Shown: positions 21,612 through 32,970, numbered from the stretch's first letter. The stretch: 64,000 nt of DNA from Bifidobacterium callimiconis (GCF_003952005.1 NZ_QXGJ01000001.1:186001-250000); one strand, 5' to 3'. Program-made: numbers and translations. Notes: a model not told the origin generated them from the letters alone.

Positions 21612-22781
21612 CTACAGATCGCACAGATCGAAGAAATCACCGATCAACGCGTCGTTCAGCAGACGTCCGCGACGCGTCGGGATCACACGGTCGCCGTCAA
21701 GGACGATCAGACCATCATGGGACAACGTGTTGAGCTGTGATCGATCCATCTCATGTCCCAGTTTCGATTCGACACGCTTGAGATCCAGTCCCTCCCGCAG
21801 ACGCAGCCCCAGCATGATGGTCTCCTCGAGATCCTCCTCCGGGCTGATATGCTCGCTGCCCTGCCATGGCACCCGGCCTTCGGCGATGGCGGTTCCCCAG
21901 AGACGGGGGTGCGCGATGTCCCATGATCGCAGCGCATCCGGCGACGCATAATGCGAATGCGCCCCAGGGCCGAGCCCGGCCCAATCCACGTTGCGCCAGT
22001 AACCGAGATTATGGCGACTCTCGTATCCGGGCCGGGCCCAATTGGAGACCTCGTACCATTGCAGGCCGGCTTCGGAGAACAGGTCGTCGGCGATCTCGTA
22101 CTTGGCGGCTTCGTCGTCGTCATCGGGCTTCGGAAGCCGTCCCGCAGCAATCATGCGCCCCATCTTCGTGGTGGGCTCCACGGTAAGCGCATATGCCGAG
22201 ATATGGTTCACGCCAAGGCCTACGGCCGCACGCACCGAAGTGCGCCAATCATCGAGGCTCTCCCCCGGCGCGCCATAGATCAGATCCACGCTGGAACGCA
22301 GTCCCGCATGATCAGCGGCGCGCACGCCGGCCTCCACGTTGGCCGGCGTATGCGTACGGTCCAACGTGCGCAGCACATGCGGTACGGCGGACTGCATACC
22401 GAAGGAGATCCGGGTGAAACCGCCGTCGGCGAGCGTCTTGATGTACTCGGCGTCCACCGTGTCGGGGTTGGCCTCGGTGGTGATTTCCGCTCCGTTCTCG
22501 ATGCCCCAGATGCTGCGGATTGCGTCGAGCATGCGGATCAGATCGGCGGCGGGCAGGATGGTGGGGGTGCCGCCGCCGAAGAAGACCGTGGACACCGCCG
22601 GCTCGTCGATCCCGTGATCGAGCTGCCATTGGCGTACGAGCTTCATCTCCTTGATCACCATGGCCGCGTAGTTGCCGCGGCTGGCGCCTCCACCGAGGTC
22701 GGTCGCCGTGTAGGTGTTGAAGTCGCAGTATCCGCAGCGCCGCATGCAGAACGGCACGTGGATGTAGATTTCGTAGGCCAC
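21612..22781 (-). CDS. hemW: HemW-type radical SAM protein (heme chaperone family)
   Basis: 389 residues. The radical SAM CxxxCxxC motif is at the very N-terminus (Cys12, Cys16, Cys19 in 'CMRRCGYCDF'), followed by 'STVFFGGGTPTIL', 'ITTEANPD', 'RISFGMQS' and 'DLIYGAPGES'. The C-terminal HemN-type domain ('LGLRLREGLDL') is present. The family is often misannotated as oxygen-independent coproporphyrinogen oxidase; HemW members bind heme and probably deliver it. Start is a GTG at 22781, ten bases after the lepA stop, so lepA-hemW is an operon, as in many bacteria. Confidence 0.9.
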   Translation of the reverse strand: MAYEIYIHVPFCMRRCGYCDFNTYTATDLGGGASRGNYAAMVIKEMKLVRQWQLDHGIDEPAVSTVFFGGGTPTILPAADLIRMLDAIRSIWGIENGAEITTEANPDTVDAEYIKTLADGGFTRISFGMQSAVPHVLRTLDRTHTPANVEAGVRAADHAGLRSSVDLIYGAPGESLDDWRTSVRAAVGLGVNHISAYALTVEPTTKMGRMIAAGRLPKPDDDDEAAKYEIADDLFSEAGLQWYEVSNWARPGYESRHNLGYWRNVDWAGLGPGAHSHYASPDALRSWDIAHPRLWGTAIAEGRVPWQGSEHISPEEDLEETIMLGLRLREGLDLKRVESKLGHEMDRSQLNTLSHDGLIVLDGDRVIPTRRGRLLNDALIGDFFDLCDL

Positions 22782-22791
22782 TGGCGGTAGG

Positions 22792-24672
<1,881 letters not shown>

Positions 24673-24751
24673 ACTAGTCTCCTTGTCAACCGCATGGGCA
24701 TACGACGTTTATTCCAAAATCACTAGTCTACCGGCAACCGTTGTCACGCGG

Positions 24752-25636
24752 TCAACGCACGACGTTGCCGCGGGAGAACTGGTCGGCCCACGACTGCGAG
24801 TTCACGTTGGTCGCGGGATCGCCGGAGATACGGCCCTGGGGATCGTGCAGCGCGTCGATGGCGGCCATCTCGGCGTCGGTCAGCTCAAAGCCGAACAGAT
24901 CGAGGTTCTGACGCATACGGTCGGGATGCGACGACTTGGGGATGATCACGCGACCGGACTGCACGTGCCAGCGCAGCACCGCCTGCGCCGGGCTCACGCC
25001 ATGGTGCTCGGCCGCCGCGAGCACTGCCGGGGTGTTCATGTCGCCACCATGCCCCAACGGGGAGTACGCTTCCACCGCAATGTCGTGTTCGGCGCAGTAC
25101 GCGCGCACCTCGGGCTGGGAGAATCGCGGATGCACCTCGATCTGGTTGATGGACGGAGCCTGTCCGGTCTCGTCGATGAGCCGCTGCAGATGTTCGGGGA
25201 GGAAGTTCGACACTCCGGCGGAACGCAGCACGCCTTCGCTCTTGAGGTCAAGCAGGGCCTTGAACGTCTCCACGTATCGGTCGATCGCCGGGAACGGCCA
25301 GTGGATCAGATACAGGTCGAGCACGTCCACGCCCAGCTTGCGGCGGGATTCCTCGAACGCCACCTTCGTCGGCTCGTATCCCTGATCGCAGTTGCGCAGC
25401 TTGGTGGCCACGAACACCTTGCCCGCCATACCGGTCGCCCTGAGGGCAGCACCCACGCCCTCCTCGTTGTAGTAGGCGGCAGCGGTATCGAAATGGCGGT
25501 ATCCGATCTCCAGCGCCTCCTCCACTGCCCGCTGGGTGTCCTTCGCGGGAATCTGATAGGTGCCGAATCCCACCTGCGGGATCGTCACGCCGTCGTTCAG
25601 CCGGATATCCTGCACACCGTCGTACTTGTCTGTCAT
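24752..25636 (-). CDS. Aldo/keto reductase (AKR5-like)
   Basis: 294 residues with the complete AKR catalytic tetrad: Asp50, Tyr55, Lys79 and His112 ('HFDTAAAYYNEEGVG', 'VATKL', 'LYLIHWP'). The NADPH-binding 'VIIPKSSHPDRMRQNLDLFGFEL' is present near the C-terminus. It is soluble and reduces aldehydes, ketones or keto-sugars; proteins of this subgroup are often called 2,5-diketo-gluconate reductases, but the substrate cannot be read from the sequence. It is a single gene, divergent from rpsT, with AAAGGACAGGCC before its ATG. Confidence 0.9.
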   Translation of the reverse strand: MTDKYDGVQDIRLNDGVTIPQVGFGTYQIPAKDTQRAVEEALEIGYRHFDTAAAYYNEEGVGAALRATGMAGKVFVATKLRNCDQGYEPTKVAFEESRRKLGVDVLDLYLIHWPFPAIDRYVETFKALLDLKSEGVLRSAGVSNFLPEHLQRLIDETGQAPSINQIEVHPRFSQPEVRAYCAEHDIAVEAYSPLGHGGDMNTPAVLAAAEHHGVSPAQAVLRWHVQSGRVIIPKSSHPDRMRQNLDLFGFELTDAEMAAIDALHDPQGRISGDPATNVNSQSWADQFSRGNVVR

Positions 25637-25756
25637 GGCCTGTCCTTTCCTTGTCCGGAACCGGCGAAGGGCCGGTCCTTCGTTTCTCAGAATACCGTTC
25701 CGGCACCGTTGTTTCCGGGATGCGACATGATCGGCAGGAGAAAATCCTCTGAAGAG

Positions 25757-25785
25757 TTGGCGTCCGTCCTTGCCCGTGGTATACT
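25757..25785 (+). promoter_or_regulatory. rpsT promoter
   Basis: TTGGCG at 25757-25762 and TATACT at 25780-25785, separated by 17 bp, lie 45 bp upstream of the rpsT start. This is a good match to a vegetative sigma-70 promoter, as expected for a ribosomal protein gene. Confidence 0.7.
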
Positions 25786-25829
25786 ATTCGCTCGTATGTC
25801 CGTTTAGAACACGTCGTTTGGAGTACATA

Positions 25830-26090
25830 GTGGCAAACATCAAGTCGCAGAAGAAGCGCGTCCTGACCAACGAGAAGGCTCACATCCGCAATGTGGCCTA
25901 CAAGAGCGAGCTGAAGACCGCCGTGCGCAAGGTCCGCGAAGCCATCGCCGCCGGTGACAAGGCTGCCGCCGAGGCCGCCTACCGCGTCGCCGCCCAGAAG
26001 CTGGACAAGGCTGCCGGCCGTGGCATCATCCACAAGAACCAGGCCGCCAACCGCAAGTCCGGTCTGGCCCTCGCCGTGAACGCCCTCTGA
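25830..26090 (+). CDS. rpsT: 30S ribosomal protein S20
   Basis: 86 residues, highly basic, opening '[21 protein letters not shown]' and ending in the family's '[16 protein letters not shown]' segment. Start is a GTG at 25830 with GGAG upstream. S20 binds 16S rRNA in the body of the small subunit. It is a single-gene unit on the plus strand with its own promoter and a strong terminator. Confidence 0.97.
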   Translation: MANIKSQKKRVLTNEKAHIRNVAYKSELKTAVRKVREAIAAGDKAAAEAAYRVAAQKLDKAAGRGIIHKNQAANRKSGLALAVNAL

Positions 26091-26164
26091 TCGTCGTTCA
26101 TAGCCTATAGGCGCTTCGGGATTCACCCGCGATCCACATGTGACGGCGTGAATTCATAGACGTG

Positions 26165-26198
26165 AAAGCCCCGCAGGATTATTCCCGCGGGGCTTTTT
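26165..26198 (+). terminator. rpsT rho-independent terminator
   Basis: A 10-bp GC-rich stem (AAAGCCCCGC at 26165-26174, complement at 26187-26196) with a 12-nt loop, running into five T. It is 75 bp after the rpsT stop. Confidence 0.92.
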
Positions 26199-26236
26199 CA
26201 CATTCTCACCACATGGAGTAGCACAGCAAAAGAACG

Positions 26237-26280
26237 GAAGTGGCCGGGACCGATTCGCTGTTCGGTCCCGGCCACTTCCG
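26237..26280 (-). terminator. Terminator of the riboflavin operon
   Basis: A perfect 18-bp inverted repeat (26237-26254 and 26263-26280) with an 8-nt loop lies 35 bp beyond the ribH stop. Read leftward it is followed by TTCTTTTGC. It ends the rib operon and may also back up rpsT termination from the other side. Confidence 0.85.
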
Positions 26281-26314
26281 TCCGTTCCTCTCTATTGTGC
26301 AATCGGGAGAATCA

Positions 26315-26809
<495 letters not shown>

Positions 26810-26903
26810 GATTGTGTTGCTCCTTTTGTCTGTCTGGTTGGAGATATCGGAAAATATTGTTTGATCGATTGATCAATCGGCGTGTGCGATCGATCAGTCC
26901 ATA

Positions 26904-28181
26904 TCAGTCCGCGATCGCACCGATGAGATGGCCCATGCGGTGCTGCTTGGTGGACAGGTACCGTGCGTCGAACTCGTTCGGTTCGATGACGATCGGCACG
27001 CGATCGGCCACGACGATGCCGGCCTGTTCCAGCTGTGCGACCTTGTCGGGATTGTTGGTCATCAGATCGATCGATTCGATACCGAGATCCTTGAGAATGG
27101 CTGCCGCCGTGCCGTATTCGCGCATGTCGGCGGGGAATCCGAGCTCGAGGTTGGCGTCGAGCGTATCGAAGCCCTGCTCCTGCAATTCGTAGGTGCGCAG
27201 TTTGTTGAGCAGTCCGATGCCGCGCCCCTCCTGGCTGAGGTACAGCACCACACCCAGGCCGCGTTCGGCGATACGACGCATGGCCTCCTGCAGCTGCGGA
27301 CCGCAGTCGCAGCGCATGGATCCGAAAACGTCACCGGTCAGGCACTGGGAATGCACGCGGCAGAGCACCGGCTCGGTCACGGCATCTCCCCCGGCGATCG
27401 AGGCGAGAATGTCCTTGCCCATCACCAGCGCCACATGTTCGCCGCCGTTTTCGGATTCGTAGCCGACCATGGTGAACCTTCCGTAGCGCGAGGGCAGGTC
27501 GACCGTCGCCACGCGGCGAACCGTGTGGGGGAACTCGTGTGAGCGGCGATACTCCTGCAGCTGGGCGATGGTGATGTACGCCAGTCCGTGCTCGTTGGCG
27601 AACGCGCGGAGATCGTCTCGGCGCATCATGGTGCCGTCCGTCTTCATCATTTCGCAGCACAGACCGCACGGCTCGAGGCCAGCCAGTCTGGCGAGGTCCA
27701 CGGTGGCTTCGGTGTGGCCGTTGCGTTCCAGCACGCCGCCAGGGCGGGCCACCAGCGGGAACATGTGTCCGGGACGACGGAAATCGCCGGGCTTGGCGTC
27801 AGGGTCGATGCACGCCAGTGCCGTGACGGAACGGTCGCGTGCGCTGATGCCCGTGGACGTGGTCACATGATCGATGGAGACGGTGAACGCCGTCTGATGG
27901 TTGTCGGTGTTCGACGTGCACATCGGCGGCAGATCCAACCGTTCGGCGAGCGCTCCACTCATCGGGGTGCAGATGAGACCGCGACCATGGGTGGCCATGA
28001 ACGCAATATTGCCGGGCGTGGCAAAACGTGCGGCGCAGATGAGATCGCCTTCGTTCTCGCGGCTTTCGTCGTCGGCGACCACAATGATGCGGCCCGACGC
28101 GATGTCGTGGATGGCACGCTCCACAGGATCGGCAATACGTCCGTCGGTGGAGGTCGGCTCGATATTCGTTTCGTGATTCAT
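26904..28181 (-). CDS. ribBA: Bifunctional DHBP synthase / GTP cyclohydrolase II
   Basis: 425 residues in two domains. The N-terminal 3,4-dihydroxy-2-butanone-4-phosphate synthase (about 16-215) has 'VVADDESRENEGDLICAA' and 'RPGHMFPLVARPGGVLERNGHTEA'. The C-terminal GTP cyclohydrolase II (about 218-425) has zinc ligands Cys280, Cys291 and Cys293 in 'CLTGDVFGSMRCDCGPQL' and 'LSQEGRGIGLLNKL'. It makes both precursors of riboflavin, from ribulose-5-phosphate and GTP. The start at 28181 follows GAGGACC. It is third in the rib operon, 146 bp after ribE. Confidence 0.97.
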   Translation of the reverse strand: MNHETNIEPTSTDGRIADPVERAIHDIASGRIIVVADDESRENEGDLICAARFATPGNIAFMATHGRGLICTPMSGALAERLDLPPMCTSNTDNHQTAFTVSIDHVTTSTGISARDRSVTALACIDPDAKPGDFRRPGHMFPLVARPGGVLERNGHTEATVDLARLAGLEPCGLCCEMMKTDGTMMRRDDLRAFANEHGLAYITIAQLQEYRRSHEFPHTVRRVATVDLPSRYGRFTMVGYESENGGEHVALVMGKDILASIAGGDAVTEPVLCRVHSQCLTGDVFGSMRCDCGPQLQEAMRRIAERGLGVVLYLSQEGRGIGLLNKLRTYELQEQGFDTLDANLELGFPADMREYGTAAAILKDLGIESIDLMTNNPDKVAQLEQAGIVVADRVPIVIEPNEFDARYLSTKQHRMGHLIGAIAD

Positions 28182-28327
28182 GATTGGTCCTCGAATAAGT
28201 TCGGTGATGTAACAAATGAAAATGGATGGTTTGAATGAATGTTGCCAAGCGAATGAACGGTCCGGGAATGACTCGGCCTCGCAGGACAGCGAAACCGCGT
28301 CAAGCGGAGCGACGCCGAGCGGGGTGG

Positions 28328-28999
28328 TCAGAACCCGCGGCTCAGCAGAAAGTCCTCGGTGATCGACGATCTCGACGCTTTGGGCGTGTCCGCATCGTTC
28401 TCGATCCGCGGCATGGATAGCAGTCGATCCACGTATCTGGCGATGGGGTCGATCTCGAGATTGACGATGTCTCCGACCTTGCGTTCCGGGAGTACGGTGT
28501 GCCCGGCGGTGTGCGGAATGATCGATACGCCGAAGGATCGGTCGTCCGCGAAGGTCACGGTCAGGCTGATGCCCTCCACCGCTATGGATCCTTTCTCCGC
28601 GATGAACCGCATCAGGTTGTGTGGGGCGTCGATCGTGTAGACCGTGGCGATGCCGTCCCGGACGATGGCCCGCACAATGCCGGTGCCGTCGATGTGTCCG
28701 GAGACGATGTGCCCGGAGAATCGACCGTCCGCGGGCATGGCGCGCTCCACGTTGACGGGGCTTCCCCGGCGCAGCAAGCCGAGGCTTGACCTGCGGAGCG
28801 TCTCATGCATGACGTCGGCGGTGAAGGTCGTGCCGTGGATTGAGGTCACGGTCAGGCACACGCCGTTGACGGCGATGCTCTCCCCCAGCAGCGTGCGGTC
28901 GGTGACTACGACGTTGGAGGATACGGCGAGCGCGGCGAAGTCGGCGCCGCGGGTCAGCGACTCGACGGTGCCGAGGTCCTCAACGATTCCGGTGAACAT
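28328..28999 (-). CDS. ribE: Riboflavin synthase, alpha subunit
   Basis: 223 residues with the two repeated lumazine-binding barrels: 'MFTGIVEDLGTVESL' at the very start, 'VNVERAMPADGRFSGHIVSGHIDGTG' in the middle, and a second barrel with 'GISLTVTFADDRSFGVSIIPHT'. It dismutates two molecules of ribityllumazine to riboflavin. The start overlaps the end of ribD by 20 bases, a sign of translational coupling. The gene is called ribE or ribC depending on nomenclature. Confidence 0.96.
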   Translation of the reverse strand: MFTGIVEDLGTVESLTRGADFAALAVSSNVVVTDRTLLGESIAVNGVCLTVTSIHGTTFTADVMHETLRRSSLGLLRRGSPVNVERAMPADGRFSGHIVSGHIDGTGIVRAIVRDGIATVYTIDAPHNLMRFIAEKGSIAVEGISLTVTFADDRSFGVSIIPHTAGHTVLPERKVGDIVNLEIDPIARYVDRLLSMPRIENDADTPKASRSSITEDFLLSRGF

Positions 29000-30095
29000 A
29001 GTCCACGCCTCCTTCGAGCAGGACGTCGTCTCCGATCGTCTGCACCGTGAGGTCGACGATCCGGTAGCCGTCGGCGGGGTCCTCCACGCCGGGGCCGCCG
29101 ATGGGCGACGGAGCCGTGGCGCCGCCGAAGAGCTTGGGCGCGATGTAGGCGTCGATCTTATTGACGATCCGGGCGTGCAGGGCGGACCATGCCAGAGTCG
29201 CGCCGCCTTCGATCATCACGCTGTCGATGCCGCGCTCCCCCAGCGTGTGGATCAGCGTCTGCAGGTTCACGTGTCCGGTGTCGTCGGCGTCGATTGTCAG
29301 CACTTCGCATCCGGCGTCGCGGTACGGCTTCGCCTGTTCCTCATCGTGGGAGCAGGTGGCGATGATCGTTGGCGTCTCGCGGGCACTGCGCACAAGTGCG
29401 GAGTCCAGTGGCGTGCGCAGCGTGCCGTCGCATACGATGCGCAGCGGATCATGACCGTTTTCGATGCGGCAGGTGAGCATGGGGTCGTCGGCGAGGACCG
29501 TGCCCACGCCCACCATGATCGCGGCGAAGCGATTCCGGTCCTCGTGCACGCGTCTGCGGGACGCCTCGCCGGTGATCCATCGTGAACGGCCGGCTGCCGT
29601 GGCTATTCTGCCGTCCATGGTCATGGCGTACTTGAGCAGCACAAACGGCGTGTGTCGCACGATGTAGTGCATGAATATCTCGTTGAGGGCGTCGCATTCG
29701 TCGCGGAGCACTCCCTGATCGACGGTGATTCCCGCCTGTTCCAACTGACGGATTCCCTTGCCCGCCACCAGCGGATTGGGATCGGAGGAGCCTACGACGA
29801 CGCGGGAGATGCCGCTGTCGATCAGCGCCTGCGTGCATGGCGGCTGCTTGCCCTGATGGCAGCATGGTTCCAAGGTGACGTACATCGTGGCACCTTGAAC
29901 CAGAACGCCCTGAGCCTTGGCCGCCTCCAATGCGGCTCGTTCGGCATGCCAGCCACCGAAATGGTCATGGTGGCCGGTGGCGATGATCCGGCCGTCTCGT
30001 ACGATGACGGCTCCCACCATGGGGTTGGGATTGACCTTTCCCGCGCCCAGTTTTGCGTGGCGCAATGCCACGGACATGAAATCTCTATCGTCCAC
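28980..30095 (-). CDS. ribD: Riboflavin deaminase/reductase RibD
   Basis: 371 residues from the GTG at 30095, chosen because AAAGGGGAAAC immediately precedes it; a longer frame to 30122 begins in front of this site. The N-terminal deaminase has zinc ligands His50, Cys78 and Cys87, with Glu52 as the proton shuttle ('HAE...PCC...PPC'). The C-terminal reductase domain has 'LLKYAMTMDGRIATAAGRSRWI' and 'VMIEGGATLAWSAL'. It carries out the second and third steps after GTP cyclohydrolase II. It is the first gene after the FMN riboswitch. Confidence 0.95.
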   Translation of the reverse strand: MDDRDFMSVALRHAKLGAGKVNPNPMVGAVIVRDGRIIATGHHDHFGGWHAERAALEAAKAQGVLVQGATMYVTLEPCCHQGKQPPCTQALIDSGISRVVVGSSDPNPLVAGKGIRQLEQAGITVDQGVLRDECDALNEIFMHYIVRHTPFVLLKYAMTMDGRIATAAGRSRWITGEASRRRVHEDRNRFAAIMVGVGTVLADDPMLTCRIENGHDPLRIVCDGTLRTPLDSALVRSARETPTIIATCSHDEEQAKPYRDAGCEVLTIDADDTGHVNLQTLIHTLGERGIDSVMIEGGATLAWSALHARIVNKIDAYIAPKLFGGATAPSPIGGPGVEDPADGYRIVDLTVQTIGDDVLLEGGVDYVHRNR

Positions 30096-30169
30096 GTTTC
30101 CCCTTTCGACGCGATAGAGCATGTCCAGGGTACGTGGCGACGCATGTGCCGACGATCGTCACGACAAAT

Positions 30170-30204
30170 AAAAAAAAATCCCTGAACTCCGTTGGAATTC
30201 AGGG
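30170..30204 (-). terminator. Riboswitch-controlled terminator ahead of ribD
   Basis: An 11-bp stem with one G-U pair and a 3-nt loop (30180-30204), followed leftward by A then nine T. It lies between the FMN aptamer and the ribD ribosome binding site, so it is the expression platform: FMN binding should favour this hairpin and stop transcription early. Confidence 0.88.
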
Positions 30205-30291
30205 CCGTATGTCCGTGACGACGTCACCGTGCACGATATGCACGGTATACGCGCATATGTATGATTCGCATACGCACGGTTGCGCCGCCGC

Positions 30292-30438
30292 ATTCTTCTT
30301 CCATCCAGACTGTAACTGTCGGTACCGGAATCACACCGGTTCACGAACGTCGTAACGTTCCTGCATATTGATTCGATTGCGATCTCAATGCTCGCGGACT
30401 ATACCGCCGATCGGGAATTTCACCCTGCCCTGAAGATG
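30292..30438 (-). ncRNA. FMN riboswitch (RFN element)
   Basis: Read on the minus strand, the conserved RFN blocks appear in order: TTCAGGGCAGGGTGAAATTC, 'CCGCGAGC', 'GGTTCACCGGTGTGATTCCG' and 'CAGTCTGGATGGAAGAAGAA'. These match the known FMN aptamer, whose six-helix fold binds flavin mononucleotide. It lies about 200 bp upstream of ribD and is followed by the terminator at 30170-30204. It should repress ribD-ribE-ribBA-ribH when FMN is plentiful. The rest of the 498-bp gap up to the gene at 30594 holds the operon promoter, not clearly identified. Confidence 0.95.
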
Positions 30439-30593
30439 CGTTGTTGAGTTATGGTTTTGATTGAACACCGTCTTGTCGACATCACATCCCGACAACTACG
30501 CTTTTGTCCGCATAATGGACAGCCGATATGGTGATCGAATCACAACGGAGGACGTCCTATTTACACATATAGGTGTTCGGATGGATCTTTCAT

Positions 30594-31343
30594 CTATTCA
30601 CCGTCATCGTTTCTCACGGTCTTTTCCGAGTCCGGATGAATCACCGGACGCTTGAGATACCGGCCCTGTGACGGCAGATGTGCTCGACGACGCTCCATCG
30701 CGCCCGGGAAGGTGATGTTGAATTTCACCGAGATCACGCGCAGGACGAACACGAGGATCACGATGGCCACATCGAGGACCATCTCTCCATTGAGCCCAAG
30801 ATTCCAATATACGGACGCACGATAGGCGAACACGGTGAGCACGCAGGCCACGCATGACGGCACCGCATACAGATGCTTGTCACGCAGGATCGACGGCACC
30901 TCGTTGAGCAGGATGTCGCGGATGGTGCCGCCGGCGAGCGCGGTGAACATGCCCAGGAATGCCGCGGTCATGCCGGACGTGTGGAACGCCAGCGCCTTGG
31001 CGGTGCCGTTGACCGCGAACAGTCCTAAAGACAGCGCGTCGGTGACGATCATCGACCATTTGAGGTGTTCGATCTCCGGGTGCGCGACGGCGACGATAAT
31101 GCCGGAGAACAGGGCCGTGAGCACGAATCCCTTGTCCGTGATGCCCACGGGAGGCAGATCGCCGAGCAGGACATCTCGCGTGATGCCGCCGCCGAGCGCC
31201 GTAACCCATGCGATGACCAGAATGGAGAACAGATCGTAGTGCTTGCGGATCGCGGCCAGACCTCCGGAAAGCCCGCAGATGAAGATCGCCAGATATTCGA
31301 TGCCCATGAATACGGCGTTGCTTTCCAGCGCGACCTGATCCAC
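30594..31343 (-). CDS. TRIC-type cation channel family membrane protein (UPF0126)
   Basis: 249 residues with about seven membrane segments and the two internal repeats of the family, each with a glycine-rich signature: 'GGGITRDVLLGDLPP' and 'AGGTIRDILLNEVPS'. Bacterial homologues form trimeric potassium-permeable channels. The C-terminal 35 residues are hydrophilic and basic-acidic. The start is a GTG at 31343 after GGGGAGGGG. A short inverted repeat (CTTATCGG at 31376-31383, complement 31391-31398) sits just upstream and may be regulatory. It is a single gene. Confidence 0.9.
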   Translation of the reverse strand: MDQVALESNAVFMGIEYLAIFICGLSGGLAAIRKHYDLFSILVIAWVTALGGGITRDVLLGDLPPVGITDKGFVLTALFSGIIVAVAHPEIEHLKWSMIVTDALSLGLFAVNGTAKALAFHTSGMTAAFLGMFTALAGGTIRDILLNEVPSILRDKHLYAVPSCVACVLTVFAYRASVYWNLGLNGEMVLDVAIVILVFVLRVISVKFNITFPGAMERRRAHLPSQGRYLKRPVIHPDSEKTVRNDDGE

Positions 31344-31504
31344 TGCGCCCCTCCCCTACAACCGCGGGCCCTGCCCTTATCGGATTTCAGCCGATAAGAG
31401 CGTAGCACCGTACGCCGGTGACACACTGACACCATGACAGAGTTCGCCCGTTGTTCACTTTCGCAGCGCGGCGGCGGGAAGGCTGTCGGTACGGGATTTT
31501 CTGC

Positions 31505-32749
31505 TTAATCTTCGCCTAGCAACAATCGCCTCGTGCTGTCGGCCAGCGAATAGCGGACGGGACGCATGCCCATCGTGACCACGTCTCCGCTCTCGACCAG
31601 CGGATCCAAAGCCGTGTTCACGCGCTTGCGGCCAAACTTCAGCCCATTCTGCAACTGTGGGCGAGTAACCCGATGCGGCGGCGTTCCGAACAGCTCTTCC
31701 TGGATGAGTACGCCGACGATATCCACCTGATCATCGCTCCATCCGCGCTCGCGGCTGAGCTCATAAAGTACGGCCTTGGCGCGCTCGAACGCTCCGTATT
31801 TCTCGGAAAGATCATCGATGATGCGCCGCTGCGCGTCGCTCACGAACTTCATCATCCGGTAAGAGAACAGACTCGCGTCGCAGCAGTTCAATGGGTGCTG
31901 AGCATCCTCGAACGCCTTGTAGTACCGGTCCTTGCCGTCAGAGATCACGGGACTAAGGCTGATGGATGTGGGTACGCTCAGATGTCGTCTGAGCTGCAGG
32001 GCGAACAGGAACCGTCCCGTCCTGCCATTGCCATCGTAGAACGGATGAATGTATTCGAACGCGAAATGGCACATCGCGGCACGAAGTAGCGGTGGCACAT
32101 CCCGGTTCTTCATAAAGGCAAGCCACTGCGTGAGCAGCACTTTGATCTCGGATTCCGGAGTGATGCCCGTGTGGATGCGCCGTCCAGTAGCCTCGTCATC
32201 GATGTAAACGGGACCGTTGCGGAACAGATCCCCATCCGGCATGTCACCGTCATCCAATTCCCCGGAGACCACTCGGTCGTAGAGGGCTCGGATATCCTCC
32301 AGACTGTGTGGAAGGGCGAGATGTTCCGGGTCGCTGTCACTGAGCGCAAGAAACAGCTTGGCGAACTCGCTGAACCGCTTGTGAGGACCATTTGTCATGG
32401 CGGTCTCAAGCGCCTCGCTGATCTCCTTGCGAGTGGAACGCACTCCCTCGATGCTGTTGGTGCTCTGCATCTCGGCACCGATGAGATCCATGATGTAGGC
32501 GCGACGGGCAATGGGAGGAAGAGTCTCCCATAGGGTAGTCACCATATTCTCCTGTTCGCGGACACGGTCGAGGATGGCGGCGAGTTCCCGGAAGTTGACC
32601 ACAAACATCTCGTGACCGCGTAGAACGATGTCGGACCTGAACGTGCTCCATCCTTCCAGCCGTTGCCGGTACTCATGTTCGGCGATGGCCTTGGGCGGCT
32701 GCGTGGATTGGCTCATATGCGTCATCTGCCGAATGCTCTTGTACTGCAT
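31505..32749 (-). CDS. Fic-family protein adenylyltransferase, class II (self-inhibited)
   Basis: About 414 residues. The Fic motif is intact: 'HPFYDGNGR' (residues 240-248 counting from the outermost ATG at 32764), with the catalytic His. An inhibitory helix motif 'TNSIEG' (T-x3-E-G) at about 102-107 lies N-terminal to it, so it is a class II Fic protein silenced in cis. The C-terminal ~80 residues look like a winged helix ('RVTRPQLQNGLKFGRKRVNTAL'). Fic proteins attach AMP to hydroxyls of target proteins; the target is unknown. Start at 32749 is chosen for AAAAGAGA upstream; ATG 32764 is possible. Two inverted repeats lie immediately upstream. Confidence 0.88.
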   Translation of the reverse strand: MQYKSIRQMTHMSQSTQPPKAIAEHEYRQRLEGWSTFRSDIVLRGHEMFVVNFRELAAILDRVREQENMVTTLWETLPPIARRAYIMDLIGAEMQSTNSIEGVRSTRKEISEALETAMTNGPHKRFSEFAKLFLALSDSDPEHLALPHSLEDIRALYDRVVSGELDDGDMPDGDLFRNGPVYIDDEATGRRIHTGITPESEIKVLLTQWLAFMKNRDVPPLLRAAMCHFAFEYIHPFYDGNGRTGRFLFALQLRRHLSVPTSISLSPVISDGKDRYYKAFEDAQHPLNCCDASLFSYRMMKFVSDAQRRIIDDLSEKYGAFERAKAVLYELSRERGWSDDQVDIVGVLIQEELFGTPPHRVTRPQLQNGLKFGRKRVNTALDPLVESGDVVTMGMRPVRYSLADSTRRLLLGED

Positions 32750-32798
32750 ATGGTCTCTTTTCATGGTTTTACGTCAAAGAATTGTCTGAATTCTACTT

Positions 32799-32831
32799 CT
32801 ATTGTTTCTTTTTAGCAAAAAGAAACAATAG
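32799..32831. promoter_or_regulatory. Perfect 15-bp inverted repeat upstream of the Fic gene
   Basis: CTATTGTTTCTTTTT at 32799-32813 and its exact complement at 32817-32831, with a 3-bp centre. It is AT-rich and lies 35-50 bp upstream of the possible Fic starts, where the promoter should be. A dimeric repressor operator, possibly autoregulatory through the C-terminal winged helix, is the likely role; it could also form a hairpin in RNA. Confidence 0.6.
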
Positions 32832-32852
32832 ACTGCATTCGTAGATGAGTGT

Positions 32853-32891
32853 ATTGTCTCGAGGTATGCTTGACGCATGTCTTGAGACAAT
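32853..32891. promoter_or_regulatory. Second inverted repeat upstream of the Fic gene
   Basis: ATTGTCTCGAG at 32853-32863 and CTTGAGACAAT at 32881-32891 match over 10 of 11 bases, with a 17-bp spacer. It shares the ATTGT core with the repeat at 32799-32831. The two together look like paired sites for one regulator. Confidence 0.45.
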
Positions 32892-32926
32892 GCACCATCA
32901 AAACGCGCCAAATCTCACTAAAAACA

Positions 32927-32970
32927 CAATAGCCGCTTGGCCTAATCGAGATTAGGCCAAGCGGCTATTG
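32927..32970 (-). terminator. ilvE terminator
   Basis: A perfect 20-bp inverted repeat (32927-32946 and 32951-32970) around a 4-nt centre, followed leftward by TGTTTTTAG. It is 30 bp after the ilvE stop and separates it from the Fic gene region. Confidence 0.9.

Noticed and set aside
26866..26879. 14-bp palindrome between ribBA and ribH
   Set aside because: Short AT-containing palindrome inside an operon, no partner feature; likely chance.
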